DNA from: Pomacea canaliculata
Taxonomy: Eukaryota > Mollusca > Gastropoda > Architaenioglossa > Ampullariidae
DNA: 64,000 nucleotides
Assembly (NCBI RefSeq): GCF_003073045.1
Contig: NC_037603.1
Location: 15,816,192 to 15,880,191, forward strand
Direction: 5' to 3'
The position numbers and the translations under genes are program-made. Below are positions 35,801 through 50,800 of the stretch, one piece after another. Within the stretch, counting starts at the first letter, position 1, and every line of letters starts with the position of its first letter. The notes under the pieces were generated by a model. That model was not told the origin of the DNA and did not search any database. It was given only the letters and a program-made list of their open reading frames with translations.

Positions 35801-38800
35801 GGACATTCATGTAATTTGTGGTTTAAAAAAAAATAAACAGTATTTCAGGACAAAGAAATGAAATGAAAAAATAGGATCTGAAACTAAAAGTTTTGGAAGA
35901 CAGAATCTTTAATGACACATTGCCTGACTAAAGTCCTGGTGACAGTATAAACAAATATAAAATAACTTTCTCACAAACAACCAGATGATTTGGCTAAGGA
36001 CTGGTAATTGATACTAAGGGAGTTAGCTAGTCTCGGAACTGAACACAATCTGACATAAAGTATGATTAAACCAAAGTCCACTTAACGATTTAATGTCTAT
36101 CCACACAACCATATATTGTTAATCCACACAATCATACACTGTCAGTCTACACAATCATATTTTGTCCACATTATCACCCACTACTGATTCACAAAATCAT
36201 GTGTTGAGTATCCACACATACACGGTCCATACACAATAAATCTACATGGACTGTTTATACAATCACAGTCTATCAACAAATACACTGTCCATACAATCAT
36301 ACAGTCTGCCAACACAAGAGTAATCACAAAATCTCTCCATGCAAGTGTATACTATTAGCACAATTGTATGCTGTCAACCCATACAATCATATTCCATCCG
36401 CACAACTTCTTTCCACACAATCATACAACTACACATAATTTGTCTAAACATGTCACTACAAGCTACACACACCACTACACATCATGCACTCTCATGCAAG
36501 TGTGTGCACACATAGAGTTAAGGGCCTATACTAGTTGTGTAGTTACTGTGGCTGTGAGGATTAATGAAAAACGCTTACCTGGGAACTCTATGTTGTTGTA
36601 TAGAAGGTACACACGGTGCTGTCCACTCTCAGTTGGCACATAGCTCACATTGTAAGTGAAATTCTTCCCTTCTTTAATATCAACTGGTAGGTTGCGACCA
36701 GATGGGCTGACCACCCGAACTATCTGCTCACATTTACCCGCATGGGATGTGTCCACTGGGGGAAAAAAATAGTTTCCAAACTTTGTGAAGTTTCTGCCAT
36801 GTTCCAAGTGTGTATGAGGTGTATGTGCATGTTTGTGTGAGTTGAAGCAGGTTCATATGGATACATCTGAAGGCAGATGCATGCAAATTTGTATGGATAT
36901 GAGCCTGGAAATTGATATATGTTTATTGCTTTATGCCTGTGAATAAAGAAAACTTACCATGGAAGCCAGCTGGCTCCCCAACATTTCCATTATAGAAGTT
37001 GTCAACACGTATCTTTGACACATCAAAGACTTCAATGTAGAAAGGGCTCCCCTTCACCTGCTGTCCAGCAAACATAACATCCACAGAGTGTCGTCCTGAA
37101 ACAGAGGCCTCTCTCACATGTAAGAGTGTCTCAAAAAAAGTCATGTATCTCAGTTTAATTTGTAGAATAGACTGCACAAGCATGGAAATAGTACTTTATC
37201 ACATCACCAACAGGCATGGAACAAAAAAGAAACAACTATCACATTAGCATTCAATGCCCCTGTATTAACTGCACAGCATTTACAGCCCCTGAGGCTATGG
37301 ATTATCCATATTGTCTTATGCTTTAAACACCTATCATGTGTGCTTTTAAGTATAAGCTAATGTTAATTCACACATGTCATACAATGTGCATTTTATTTTG
37401 CAGCATTTCCGTGAGAACATCAAAATCTTTCAACCTCCTTCAGCACCTGTTGTCTCCACAGACAAGGGCATTAGGTGTGAACAAGAAGAAAACCTTTCTC
37501 CTTTCTCAAAGGCCTTTATCTAATGCAGTTGCTATGATTTCTACTGGCATGATAACATTTACAGATCAGTAAAACATCACACCTGCTTGTTTAGGCGTCC
37601 ATTCAACACGGTAGTCTCCATCTGTCTGCTGCACAAGTCGTGATGCCAGCTGCTCACCAGTTGGAGCTGCAAGGGCACATAACTGATGGCAATCAGTATC
37701 CATGTGAATCTTGCAGCAAGAGACAACCTAGGATATGTACCTCAACATGTTCTGCAAAATCGGATGCATGCTGCATCTTACGCTGAATCTTATGCTGACT
37801 ACTGAAAGTTAAAATCACATTTTTACAAATTGGCTTTCCTCCAAAATTAAGCACTAAGAAAGCTTTTATGAAAAAAATCATATTTTCTACATTAGTTCAA
37901 AAGAAATATTGTAAGAATCTCATTATCTCATAAAAATAATCACAATTTTCACATAAACTAGGTAAACAACAAGATATGAATTTCAAAGGTCAATGCACTG
38001 AGCTGATCCAGTGTATACAAATTCAAATCAGGTATGCACTGCAATATCTTTTATAATTATTTGTAAACATCTTTTCAAAAGCTGAAAAATTTGCTTCTGT
38101 TAATTTGGTAAAATCAGAGTCAAAAATTGTTTGTGATACATCTGTCTTAAGAGATCTGAAGGATCAACCGAAGAAAGAAGCAATCGCTTCATTAACTACT
38201 AGTTACTATTCTAGGAACTAATGTTGCACTAAAACATGTTCTTCACAAATCCTTGCTTAGGTAATACAAATTTGTGTTGACACTGCATGAAAAAAGGCAG
38301 AACACACACACACAAAAAATAAACCCAGCCAAATGAATGAGCCATCAACCAAACTGGCTGTTATTTTGTAACTCACACAGCAAACCTCACAACCAGAATA
38401 ACTAATATACACATCATCTACCCTCTGGGCATGCCACATCACCACTACTTTGAACTAAAGGTTTAAGTAGAAATAAAAGAACAATTTAAAGTATATCAAA
38501 ACTAATACAACAAATGTTTTGGCATAAGAATGTAAAGACATTTCCTACGCGTCTCTTGTCCATGCAAAAGCACTGTTATCCCAGTCCTTCGCCAAACTAT
38601 AAAGCTGATACATATGTTGTTGGAATTAACTACTGTTACATACCATAATCTTCCTGATAAAACTAAGATTAGATAAGCAGCTTTACCAACTGTTTTCAGA
38701 TGACCACCTAGAGCACCTTAAGACCTTTGTTGTTAACAAAAGCATAGAACACATCACACCTACACTCAAACAGCAAACCTGCCAACCTATTATCTCTTGT

Positions 38801-41800
38801 CATGTTTAATATTGCTGTGAATGATTAAACAATCTGTTTCATTTTTCTGAAACACTATTAGATATAAATTTAGTCAATTTATTAGGTCTATATATTCAAG
38901 TGTTAGATTTGCAGGTATCTCAGAAAAAACTTTTGATGTAAAAAGATTCCTTCTCGTTCATATTCAAATTTGCATGTTTTGTTAATTTTCCACAGTATAT
39001 TTATATTGTTTGGTCAGATGATAGGAAAATGAAAAAATATCTGAATGCATGTATTTTTGTCAATGTGCAATTAAATGATTACGTTGATGAAAATTATTAG
39101 CGATGAAAGATGACAGACTTAACAATTAGAACCAGAAACTTTGTAAGATATAATTATTCTTATTTTTATCATCAAAAGATGACACCAACCTTACAGCAAA
39201 GATCAAGAAAAAAAAGGAATATGTTTTAATCTAATTAGATTGCACCAAACTATTTATTTATACTGCTTTTGATTTTAAATTATCTTGTTAAATAATAGAT
39301 TTCTAGTCTCAAAAGATAAAATTCAAAAATAATGTATTGTTGTATTGATCTACGACACTGTATAATTGGTCGAAAGAAAACAAATGAGTTTTTATTCTTA
39401 AAGCAAACATTATCTACCCAACTCCAAAGCCCACACAAAGATCTAAGCATATTTCATGATCAAGTTGTAGTGTGCTGAATAAGGCACAGCTTTCCATCGT
39501 TTTTATAAAAAAAAGAAAAAAAAGAAGATATCGCAATAGCAGAAATTATTTTAAAATCCACTAGTAAATCAAGTCACAGTATGATCAGCAACTACTCACT
39601 GAGAAGCTGTAATTCTGATCAATTCATGTTCTATGTCCATGTCCAATGATAATGGCAGAAGAACAAGATATAAAAGTTAAGTGTAATGATGATGTCAATA
39701 GCAGTCAGGAATTTTGGCATGTGCTTTTTTTTAATGTTACCAAGTTAAAGATCACATGCAACACGATTAATGAAAAGACGAATGTTTAGAAAATGCTAGA
39801 ACGTTCTAAAAGCACTTAAAATTTAGATATCCCTGAAGTACAAATTTTTTTTTCTTTTATGCCAAAATGTCTGACTGCTACGAAAAATAACCATTACTCA
39901 ACAAATAATGCTGTTGTTTTCCACAGCACATCTTTGCAATCATGCTGCCTTCTGGCTACATGACTGAAGAAAACCAGAAGCAGTTTCTATTTCATGTACA
40001 TTCAAGTATTTTTTCTGAGCAAAGAAAGGCAGAAAAATCTTATGCCAGCTCCAGACAACCCATCTTTGTCTTTAGACATTGCAGATTATCTTCAGCACTC
40101 AAAGAGAAAAGCAGAACATCATGCCTACAAATATATGCAGGAAAATGGCTGGCTTTGTGCGAAGTTGCAAGGTTTGAAAATCTCAGTGTCTGAGTTACAT
40201 CCCAATGCTTCTGAAAATAAAGGCGTTAAGCCTTCAGAAACTCCGGTAAAAATTTTAACTACATTTCTCATTCTGGCTTTGGAGGATCTTTCAGTAAAGC
40301 AAATTTTAAAAAAGGAATCTCAACATATTTTTCCTCCTGAGATGGTGAAAAACGCCAGCCAAAATCCTCTGACTTCATGCTCCAGACAAGATTCATCAAT
40401 CATAATTATAAAAAGAAAAATCAGACAGTTCAGACTTTGAACCTTAACCCATGCATATAATATCAACAGCAAGCAGGCCCCAACATTGACTGCAAGCTTT
40501 TGGTATCCATGGCAACCTTCAATGTTGACATTGAGAAGATCTGAATCAATCTTGTGGCCATCTGTGTGAAGCATAAAGTAGCTATCTTTCTTTCCACGAA
40601 GATTCAAAGGCTCCACCCCACGGAAACTGATGGTTATAAATGTTGGAAGCTCATCTTCAACATTAATAATGAGTGGACAACCTGAAAATGGATCAGAACA
40701 ATTTTTTTTTTTTTTTTTCTGAGAACTTATACCCCACAGACGCTAAGTAAAAGCTTTCTCCCAAAAATTAACTGTGGAGGAAATATAATAATAACGAGCT
40801 TTTATTACACAGCATAATAACCAAAGCAAGTCACACTTCTTGTGCTGACCAGAGATAATAAAAGAAATGACATTAAAATACTGGCTAACAATAATTACCA
40901 TGCTAGCATACAAAACACATTCAGCCACTGAGCCACCAGTTATAGAAATACACAGGTAATGGCAGACATTAAATGTACAAGATTCACTAACTATAAAATA
41001 CTATGTGAAATAATCCAAACAAATAATCAAAATATTAATCATTTTAGTTAAACTTATTTTATTTAGAATACTGCTTAACACAGAGATGACAGATGAATGT
41101 ATCATTCAGGTTTGAGAAATTATTTATAAATGTAGCTTGACATTACCAGGAATTGTATCGCCATTAAAAGTTGTGTTCACTTCAAAATGGCCAACATCAC
41201 CAGGAAGAAATGTGTAATGGAATCGTCCATCTCCCAGCGACTGCCTCTGAGTAGGCACAATGTGACCATGGTGTTTCACCACAGCCTCAAGATCCCCAAC
41301 TCCAGCAGCTGATGTATCAACTGTAAATACGTTTTCCGCAGTTTATTTCATAAAGAAATATGATAAAAAGAAATGACTGTCACCTTTTTGATAAACAACT
41401 GATGGAAATGAGATCTGGTGTATATAACCTAAACAAGTTTGGCAAGTTTGAGGGTCTATCTTTCATCCTCCATCTACATGTTAAAAAGGTGTGTGCAACT
41501 GAAAAATCTAATGGTGTCTAACTTTAGTCATGTCAGATTTTAAAGCCTGCACCTTACTCAAGAAATGTTGGTTACTCACTGGTGAATCCTATTTCCCTTT
41601 CTTTTTTGGCTGTACGATCAACATCTGTGATGCGTACTCTGCTTGGATCATAGGCTTCACACGTGAAAGGGCTTCCATGAATTCTGGATCCAGCAAATAA
41701 GGCATCAATGGTGTGGGGGCCTGGCTCCATAGGGGTAAACTCAACACGGCAGATGTGACCTTTGCGGCTGATGCCACATGGGATGTGGTTGCCTGAGGGA

Positions 41801-44800
41801 CCTTCAATTAAATAAAAATAAAGTTTCATCCACTACAGATGTGGCATGTGTACATACATATATTAAAAAAAAAAAAAAAAAGCAGCTTCACATTGTCAGC
41901 AAATATCCTTATAATATGAAACTGTGCAGTTTTCTGTATAAAAAGCAGCAGGAAACCTGCCTGCTTGGTGCAAGAAAGTGATGCCATAATAAAGATTAAG
42001 CATTTTATAGATATGCTTAAGTTATCACCAAAGAAGCATGCGTGAGTTTGGTAGGGCAACATGATTACATATATGTGTATGTAAAAACAGAGCAGCCAGT
42101 GACATAACCAGCTGTGGAAAAAAAAGAACTAAACAAAAAAGACTCAACCCTCAATAAAATGAGAACCAAATAATAATCCAAAGTGTGTGTGTGGGGGGGA
42201 TTAGCTATTGGGAGAGACTGGACAATGGTGTGTTAATGTTGAGTACTTTACATTATACCTGATATACCTTATACATTTAATTTTATATTATACATTACAC
42301 TTAATTTTATATTGTACATTATACCTTATATACTTAATGTTATACTGTATATACTTAATTTTGTCTGGTTTTTATACATGAAAAATAACTAAATATAAAG
42401 CCAGATGATATTATGACAGACAAAATATATTGGACTATCCCACCTGTAACTTGGACATCCAGATCAGAAGCATCCATGCCATGCAGGTCAAGGTTGAACC
42501 AGGTCTCCCGGTAAACTTTGGCTGAATTCAGACCTTCGCCACTGATGCTGATGCTGCTACTGTCAACCACATCAAGATGATATGGTGATCCTGAAACACA
42601 TTACCACATTAATGGTGACCTCAAATCAAATGACATTACCGTATGAAATGGTGATCCCAAAACAAGAAAAAGATAATACAGCAATATATGATCATTCTGA
42701 ATATGATATGCTTGCTTATAACAAAAATATATTATCTACAAGGATTAGTGTCTTCCACTGACCAGGCAGTGGCAAGCCGTTGAAGCTCAAGTTGACCAGA
42801 TGGGCACTAGCATCACGAGGGGTAAAGGTCAACTCTGAGCGGCCTCCGCCAACATCGCGCACTTGACAAGGAACAAGAGCTCCTCTGCATTTGACTTCTG
42901 CTTCCACTCTTCCTTGTCCTGCCAGTGATGAATCCACTGGAAAAAAGTAAAAATATTAATTAAATGTTGCATGGGATAAAATTATAAAAATGTTGTGACA
43001 AATACACCAAAACCTTTGTGCAAATCAAAAGTTTCCATCATGAGTTTGCAAAAAATAAGCCAGATAAAAAAGACTGACTAAGGGACATATTTATCTCCTT
43101 AAAACACACACACACACACACACAGAGGAACCCATACAGTTGATACTTACTATGAAATTGTATGGGTTTGCCGAGATAAGCACGACCAGGACTACTAACA
43201 CGAACAAGAGCTGGGTCAAAAATCTCAACATCAAATGGGCTACCACGCACTTCCTGACCCCCATACTCCACATACACCTTGTGTGTACCTGCAGCAGATT
43301 TATATCAGTGTTTACAGCTGTACATAGGATAACAACACATTCTTGTGAAGATCTACACAATCTCCATCTTTACTATCTGCACATATTCATGTATTTTCCA
43401 TTCCTTCAAGCTTGCTAAGGGTAAATAACTCGTGAAACTGGGAGATTGCATCTCCAGCTATCAATAATCATAATTATAGCCTCAACATAAAATCTTGTAA
43501 TAACCACAGTTCAAGATGACGACATCTGAATTTCACTTTTAAAAAAAGCAGCCTTATTTAGCTGGAATCATTAAATAATTTTTTATGAACTTTTCTCTTA
43601 ATCAAGATATTCATGAAAGACAAAGGTATGAAACGTTGTATATATTCTTCTTTGTGCAAAATGAGATGATCATATATACTTGAACGTACCCACATCCACT
43701 GGCGTATAATCAATGCGAAATGCAGAATGGGGGTTTCCTGTTATTCGCACCGGAACATCATGGCCACTAGGAGCTGAAAAAGAAAAGTCACATTTTCAAA
43801 TATCACTATTTGAAGTATGATTGAATACACACACAATAAATCTGTCAGCTACCCACTATACTGAATCCTTGAAATGTGCACTGAAAACACACCTCTTCTG
43901 TAAACATTACTCCTAACAACCTTTCCCATAATATGCTAGTCCTTTGTCACACCCTTCCTTTTGCAATATCATGTTAGTCTCAGCTCTTGTTCTTGTTAAC
44001 AACACTCTCCCCCTCTTTCTCTCTAACAAGTATTTTTCCAAAGAGACTTACACACAACCCATGCACGGAGGTCAAAGTCACCACTGCCCTTTGGGTCAAC
44101 TTTGAAGGAAGTTGTTGAATTTGCTGGAGCCATTCGAATTCCATCCCCTGTCAGTGCCAAGTTTTCTGTGTCAATGACATCACATGTAAATGGACTGCCA
44201 GGAATCTGCTCCCCATTGAAAGTTATGTTGACCTGTTAAAGAAAGGTATTTAGCAAACACATCTTTTTTATTTCTTAAAAACCTAAAAGGTTAAAGCTAT
44301 CCCATCATGTAGCTCCCTTAGGAACAGTGAACTGTTAGAGGTTTACCAATGAACAATGAAGTGCTAAGGTTTAAAAGGCAGAATCCAACGCCTTATTTAC
44401 AGCCTTTGATGCTCCCCAAAAGAGCAGATACTCATTTTTTGTTATTGTTGGGTGGACGGAGAAAGTTTCCCAACTTTACATGCCAAAATGCAGAGCATTA
44501 ACTGCAGAGCTACAAAAACATCCCAAGTATTGGAAAATTTCTCTACTTTGTTAACAGGTCTGTGTATATTAAACAGCATTAGGATCAAATTCTGTTCCCT
44601 GTTCCTTAAATACATTTTTCTGTACAAAGAGAAAGTCTCAAGAAAGTCCTTCCAAACCTTGTGGCGTACAGGACGTTGTGGGGTGAAGGTGACTTTAAAT
44701 GAGGCATCTCTTTCTTGACGAACATAGTTTGCAACGCTTTCACCATCAGCAGTTACATGGATCTCCAAATTTCCATCGCCTGCACTGTTTGCATCCACTG

Positions 44801-47800
44801 ATAACAACAAAAATAGACATTGAAAAATCACCTCTTACAGGACACTTCAGCATAACAATTAATAATAATAATAATGATGATGATGATTGTTTTTGTTATT
44901 TGCAGCTGAATAGATCTTGGAAAGAGATGTAAATAGCTATTTCACTACTTAAGTATTGTTTACTCTGGTGGTATCTTTTAACGCTATAGTGGGGGCTAGG
45001 GAAAAAAAAATCAATGTTCTCTACAATTAAAATGTTTCACTGTGATACAAACACATACAACATACTATAATAAGTTAAGATGTTAATTTTGTGTTAAGAT
45101 GTCAACCTTACATGAGAATGTGACTGGTTTTCCCAGGAACCCTTGGCTTATCTTAGATATCTTGACTAGAGAAGAATCAAACACTTGGGATGTGTAAGGG
45201 CTGCCACCAATAGGCACTCCAGCATAGGCAACCTCTACTTTGTGGATGCCTGTGTAATATGAAATGGAATCATCTATGTAACATTGCTCACAAAAGTAGG
45301 CATCATAGCAATACAGAAGCTGCAGAAAAAATTAATACAAAATATTTCTTTTGTCTTTCTTTAAATTACCATTTTAATATTGTCCCTTTATTTTCTGCTT
45401 TGTGGTTGATGCAACAAAAGTTTAAAAAGCCACAATTTATGATTTTATAGTCTGAATTATTCTTCTCGTTCCTAATCACCCCTAGTGGTGCATAGGGCTG
45501 AGTCTGAATTATATATAACAAAGATTTTTAGCATGTACTCTTAAAAGACTATTTAAGGTAGAATGACACCAGCTACCAGGTAATAGTGTAAAAGGGATAT
45601 TCAAAATGATGACCGAATAACATCAACAACGCAAACCTCACCAACAGCAGATGGGGTGTAGTCCACAGCATATGTCCCATTGCCTGAATCCTGCAGCCTT
45701 GTGGGCACATGCCGTCCGTCAGGCCCTAATACAGCATGTTACACTCAATCAAACCTGATGACTTGTTAAGCCAGATGATGTATTTTTCAGCTTCACCTGC
45801 TCAGTCTAAATTATTAAGTTGATACTTTTTGGACAGTGAAACTAATGTCGGTGTTCAATCTGTCTCCACTTTTACTGTCAATAATAGCAATGGGAACTTA
45901 TAATGTGCAGCATCACGACCAAGAGAGATTGCACTCTCTGCGTAGACCAATAATGATAAATAAAAGATAACAGCCAGTGGACATTGAGGTACATATAGGA
46001 GCACTGAACAACATAAAGATGAAGTACAAGAGTAGAACATAAAGCAATGGATGAAGGTATGAAGGGATGTAGATGCTATAAACAGTGTAAGATGTTATTA
46101 CATCAGTTGTTATACATGATGGTTAACATGACACTGCACAAACATAATCCTTGTTAAGAGACAAAAGGCCTAATCATTACTTTACCTCTAAATGAAGTAT
46201 TCTGGTAAACGGTATTCCTTTTAAAATGCAAAATGAAAGAGTACTTGCAAAAACCATGGCTCACCTGTTACGTCCACTGTTAGCTCCTTTAAGTTTGGTG
46301 CAGGTGTGTGAATAAGGAACTCTGCATGCTTATTGCATGGAACTAGACCTAAACCAGCGCCTGATGCTCTCATCTGGGAAGCATCAAGGAAGTCAATGTA
46401 GAAGGGACTGCCTGAGAGAGAATACAAAGAACTGATCGAGTGCTTCTATGCACTAAAATAAAATAGAATGCTATGATCCAGAAGCATGTAAGCTGTTCAA
46501 AACAAGCATTTATTTATGACATTTGTAAAAACTTTATGATCCCTTAATCATTCTTGATGGATGGTTGAGTTTGAGTGTAACTGTGTAGGTGTGTGAATTG
46601 TGACCATATTTTTTGCAGTTTATTATTTATGGAAGCTCCCAACAAAGTTTATCTTTTGTGGGCTCAAGAAGACAATAAAAATGTACTGACAACTTCTCCC
46701 ACATATGTACCTGGCACATTATGACCATTGTAGGTGATGGCTGCCTCATGTCTTTGGGGCTGCCGTCCCACAAAAGACACTTCAAACTGGCCATTACCAA
46801 TAGACCTTGCTTGGTTAGGAATATTTCGTCCATTGCTGCTTATAGCAATCTCCATTGTGCCTTCACCAGCTGTGGCTGCATCCACTGAAAGACAAATTAA
46901 TCAAGTTATTTATGTAAATAAGCAAATTTCAAACTTACTCTTATTTTAACTTTGCTGGAACACAGAGATAAAAAAACGCCATAAAAAAAATCTACTCTTA
47001 AGAGTTAAAAAAAAAAGTAAGTCCACCTCACTTGCTCTCCTTTTTACTTGTTTCTGAAGGTCACACTGAACCATTTGCACAATCTCGTCCACAAGATCAT
47101 AACTCATATTCGAAATTAAAACCATCCCTAAAATCATAAAACTGACAACTGCTTTCCTTTTTTCAGACAAATCTTGTTCCTTCTTACTCTTACCATTAAA
47201 TTTGCATGGGACTCCAACAATACCCATTGGCATCTTAGACACCTTGACCTTCCTAGGGTCAAAGGTTTTGGCCTTGAAAGGACAGCCCTTGATGGGAACA
47301 CCAGCCAGGCTAGCATTTATCACATATGTACCTGGTAACAGAAACACCACTTTGTACTAATATATATTTATCGCATATTTATTTGAAACTTCATTTGCAT
47401 CAGGTGGGCAAATAAAAATATTGAAAAACGTCTTTCAAGATCATCTCGTTCTCTTTCAGCCATATTTTACAATTACCTCAATACAATTTTAATATAATAC
47501 CTTATAATACCTAGCAGTTATTATTACTGTATCTTTTGGTTGGGAAGAGTGTATAGAAATTACATTGTTATTAAAAGAGCAAAAATGACATGACCTACTC
47601 ACCAATTTCTGTTGGGGTGTACTCCACATACAAGGCTGATGAGCCCTGGTTGCTGATTTTCACCGGAACCTTTTGTCCACTTGGACCTGTATTATTATCA
47701 GTAGTATTTTTTTTGCCCCAAGTACATTACAAAAGCCAAAACGTAATCCAGAGTTGCTACACTGCATTGTCTTAAGAATATTCTTGTAAAATGCAGACAT

Positions 47801-50800
47801 AATATATTTCATAACATTTGACAACATATATGGCTAAAAACCTCAAACTGTTCTGTAATTTGTAGGCATTAATAAATGACTTATGCACTTTGAAATATTC
47901 TGATATCACTTTTTATTTGTTGCTTGAATAGCAGAAAATCTTAGCTTAAAAGTACATGCTACAAAACCAAAATGGATCGCAATGTACATTTTGTTTTCCT
48001 TTTCTTTTTTTTATTTATCGTTTTGTCAATACATCAAATAAACAGTTTTAAACATATCCTAGTAATATAAAGAAAGCAAAATAGAATGAGAGAGAAATAA
48101 AGAAAAAGAATAAAGAATGCCGATGTTTTCTTGTTGTAGGGAGAATCTAATACAAAGAATCATGTTTTTAGACCTTATCTGACGTTCTCACCAAACACGA
48201 CCTGAGACAGCCACAAACAAATGTACAAACATGAAATACACAAACATCACCAAGAGCAAAACAAAACAGAAACAGAACAAAGTTGTGACACCAGCAGTGA
48301 CAACCGCTTTACTAGACAGAAACACAACAGATGAAAGTACATTGACACCACAAACCTACCTACTTTGTTTTACACAGCCAAAGGGGCAGCAAAACAAATA
48401 CTAACTTTTAGTAAGCTTCTTAAGGTTCCAAGAGTTAACCTTACTTGTGATATCCATGACCCCTGAAGAGGCTTCCACCAATCAAGATTCATAATACTTT
48501 CCTGGTGTTTGATTCTAGCCAGTCAGTATAAGCTACTCACTCCCTGGCCTTTTCAGAGCACCCTAGACTACAGCTATGCATGAAAGTAATACAACATGCA
48601 TGGAACACAAGAGAACTATGTCAGTGAAATACAGCATACATTGTGAAACTATGCCAGTTAAATACAGTATACAATCCATGCAACATGCAGGAGCCCTCAC
48701 AATCCCATTAACAGTACTGCACAAAGCAAAGGTTATAATATGGAAGCACTTTTACATATGCCAATGAAAACTAATCCCTTTCCTTCATGAAATATTACAA
48801 AACTGGATCAGAGGTGAATTTCACAAAAAGCATGAATCAATTGTTATCATCACGCCAATTTCAACTCACCCATCAAAGGCTGTATAACCATTACATCATG
48901 GCATGTCACCAATTATGTCCTTTTACAAAGACATATTTTCTGATTCTAAGACAACTTTTTCATGGAACTGGTCACTTCAAGTACATGAGACATGTACATG
49001 TGCCTTTGTTAGTTCCCTGACTGTAACCAGTATTTGCTAACAATATGACCAGCAATCCTATGCAGAACTATTCAACAACAACAGTGACATATATGAGTGA
49101 TGAAAAATAAATCTTCAAACAAGGCTGGTGGCATGGCACAAATACAATGCGCATCACATCATCTGAATGTTTATTGCTTCTGACAGTCCCATATCTCCAA
49201 AAATGAGCAAATCACAAAAACAGCGAAGAACAGGAGTTAAAATTTTTTTACAGTTTGAAATATATTTTCAAGTAAACTTAATGAAGTTGTTTAAAACATA
49301 CATTTTCATGTCCACAATTCAATAATTAATGAAAGAAAAATTTAACAAAATCTAAATTAAAATTACAAAAATGGAAATAACAAAGTCAAACTCTGCTCAC
49401 TTAAAAATACAAAACCAGAATAATGTAAGCTGCAAATAACCAATAACCACAAAATGTCTTCAGCAAGACCACTGATACAAGCAGTGTTATTTCATAACAG
49501 TCCATTTATGCCACAAGTAAACAACCTGAAAGACAAAACTTTCTCGAGACAGTTTAGGGTAGCATGTGTATTCTCCATAAAAGTTTCAACTTTGACATGC
49601 TGCTACAAGAAAGAAGTCATTTCATTATTACACACAACCTGTGAATGTGAAAAGACCAGCATTATTGGTGGCTTCATAAAAAGATGAGAACATCAACATA
49701 AAACTGATCGAGTGTAAACCATAAAACATTATCAAACACAAGAATTAAAAAGTGTTATTTAAAAAATCTTTAAAAAGGTAAGGAAGACAAAATTCCTCCA
49801 GAAAAAAAAACATTTAAAAAAATCCCCCAAAAGATTCTCTTCATATATACTTCATTTTCAAGACAGGTGTGTAACTTACATAAAATGATGACCTCTGAAG
49901 AAAGTACAGAAGCCCCATGTGCTCGTATGACAAAGTTTGTCTCTCGTTCCACAGTAATAAATTCGTCAAGTTCAGAGATAGATGTCTCCAACTCAGAACA
50001 ATGACATGTGAAAGGCGAGCCTGTGAAAGTATAAAATATAGCCAGTATTGACTGTAGATAAAAAAAAAATACTTAGCTGGCATTTATCATCAATTACTTT
50101 AAACAGAACTTAGGACTAAAAGGGAAAATATATTTTACATGACTGCAAATGCTCCAGACATGCATGCCTTTTCTTGTACTACAGTTTGTAAAAAAGCTGC
50201 AACTACACCACAGAGAGAAAAACAAGGTAGCTTCTGTCTTACCAGGCAATGGTTCCTCATTGAAAAGAATGTCCACCTTTTGAGGACCTGTCTCAATAGG
50301 GATGAAATGGATGGCATACACACCCATCTCACGACTTTCCACTTTGTTGGGAATGTTTCCATTGTTGACCATGATCTGAAGCTGCCCCTCTCCTGCCTTA
50401 CGCACATCAACTGGTCATGGGAATACAAACAGGTAAAACAGCAATGAAACTATGAACAAACAGGCAATGCTAGACTCATCAACTGAACACAAAAGACATA
50501 GAAAGGTGACGAACAGGTATCACTACTTTTGCAGAACCAATTATTTGCTTTTGTGGTTGATGTGTAATCTCCAGTATATCTTGTATTTTAGCAAAGTTTT
50601 TTAATGTTAATTTCTAGAAAAAAAAATATACTTTTACTGTAGCCTTAGAGGTAGTTAACATAAGTAGTTTACTGAGTCTAGGCCATGGCATTGGACCCAA
50701 TTTACTTGCTATAACAGCCCATCGAGTCCCTGTGTCTGTATGCATACATCTCAGCATTAACATGGTTGCAAGGATTAAGGTAAAGATAAGATTGATGCTT

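Noticed and set aside
36090..36460. Regular repeats as a CRISPR array
   Set aside because: Units are short, variable and without uniform spacers; host is clearly a eukaryote.
41860..41881. Poly-A tract as a retrocopy tail
   Set aside because: No adjacent retrocopy or target duplication; simple A run in an intron.
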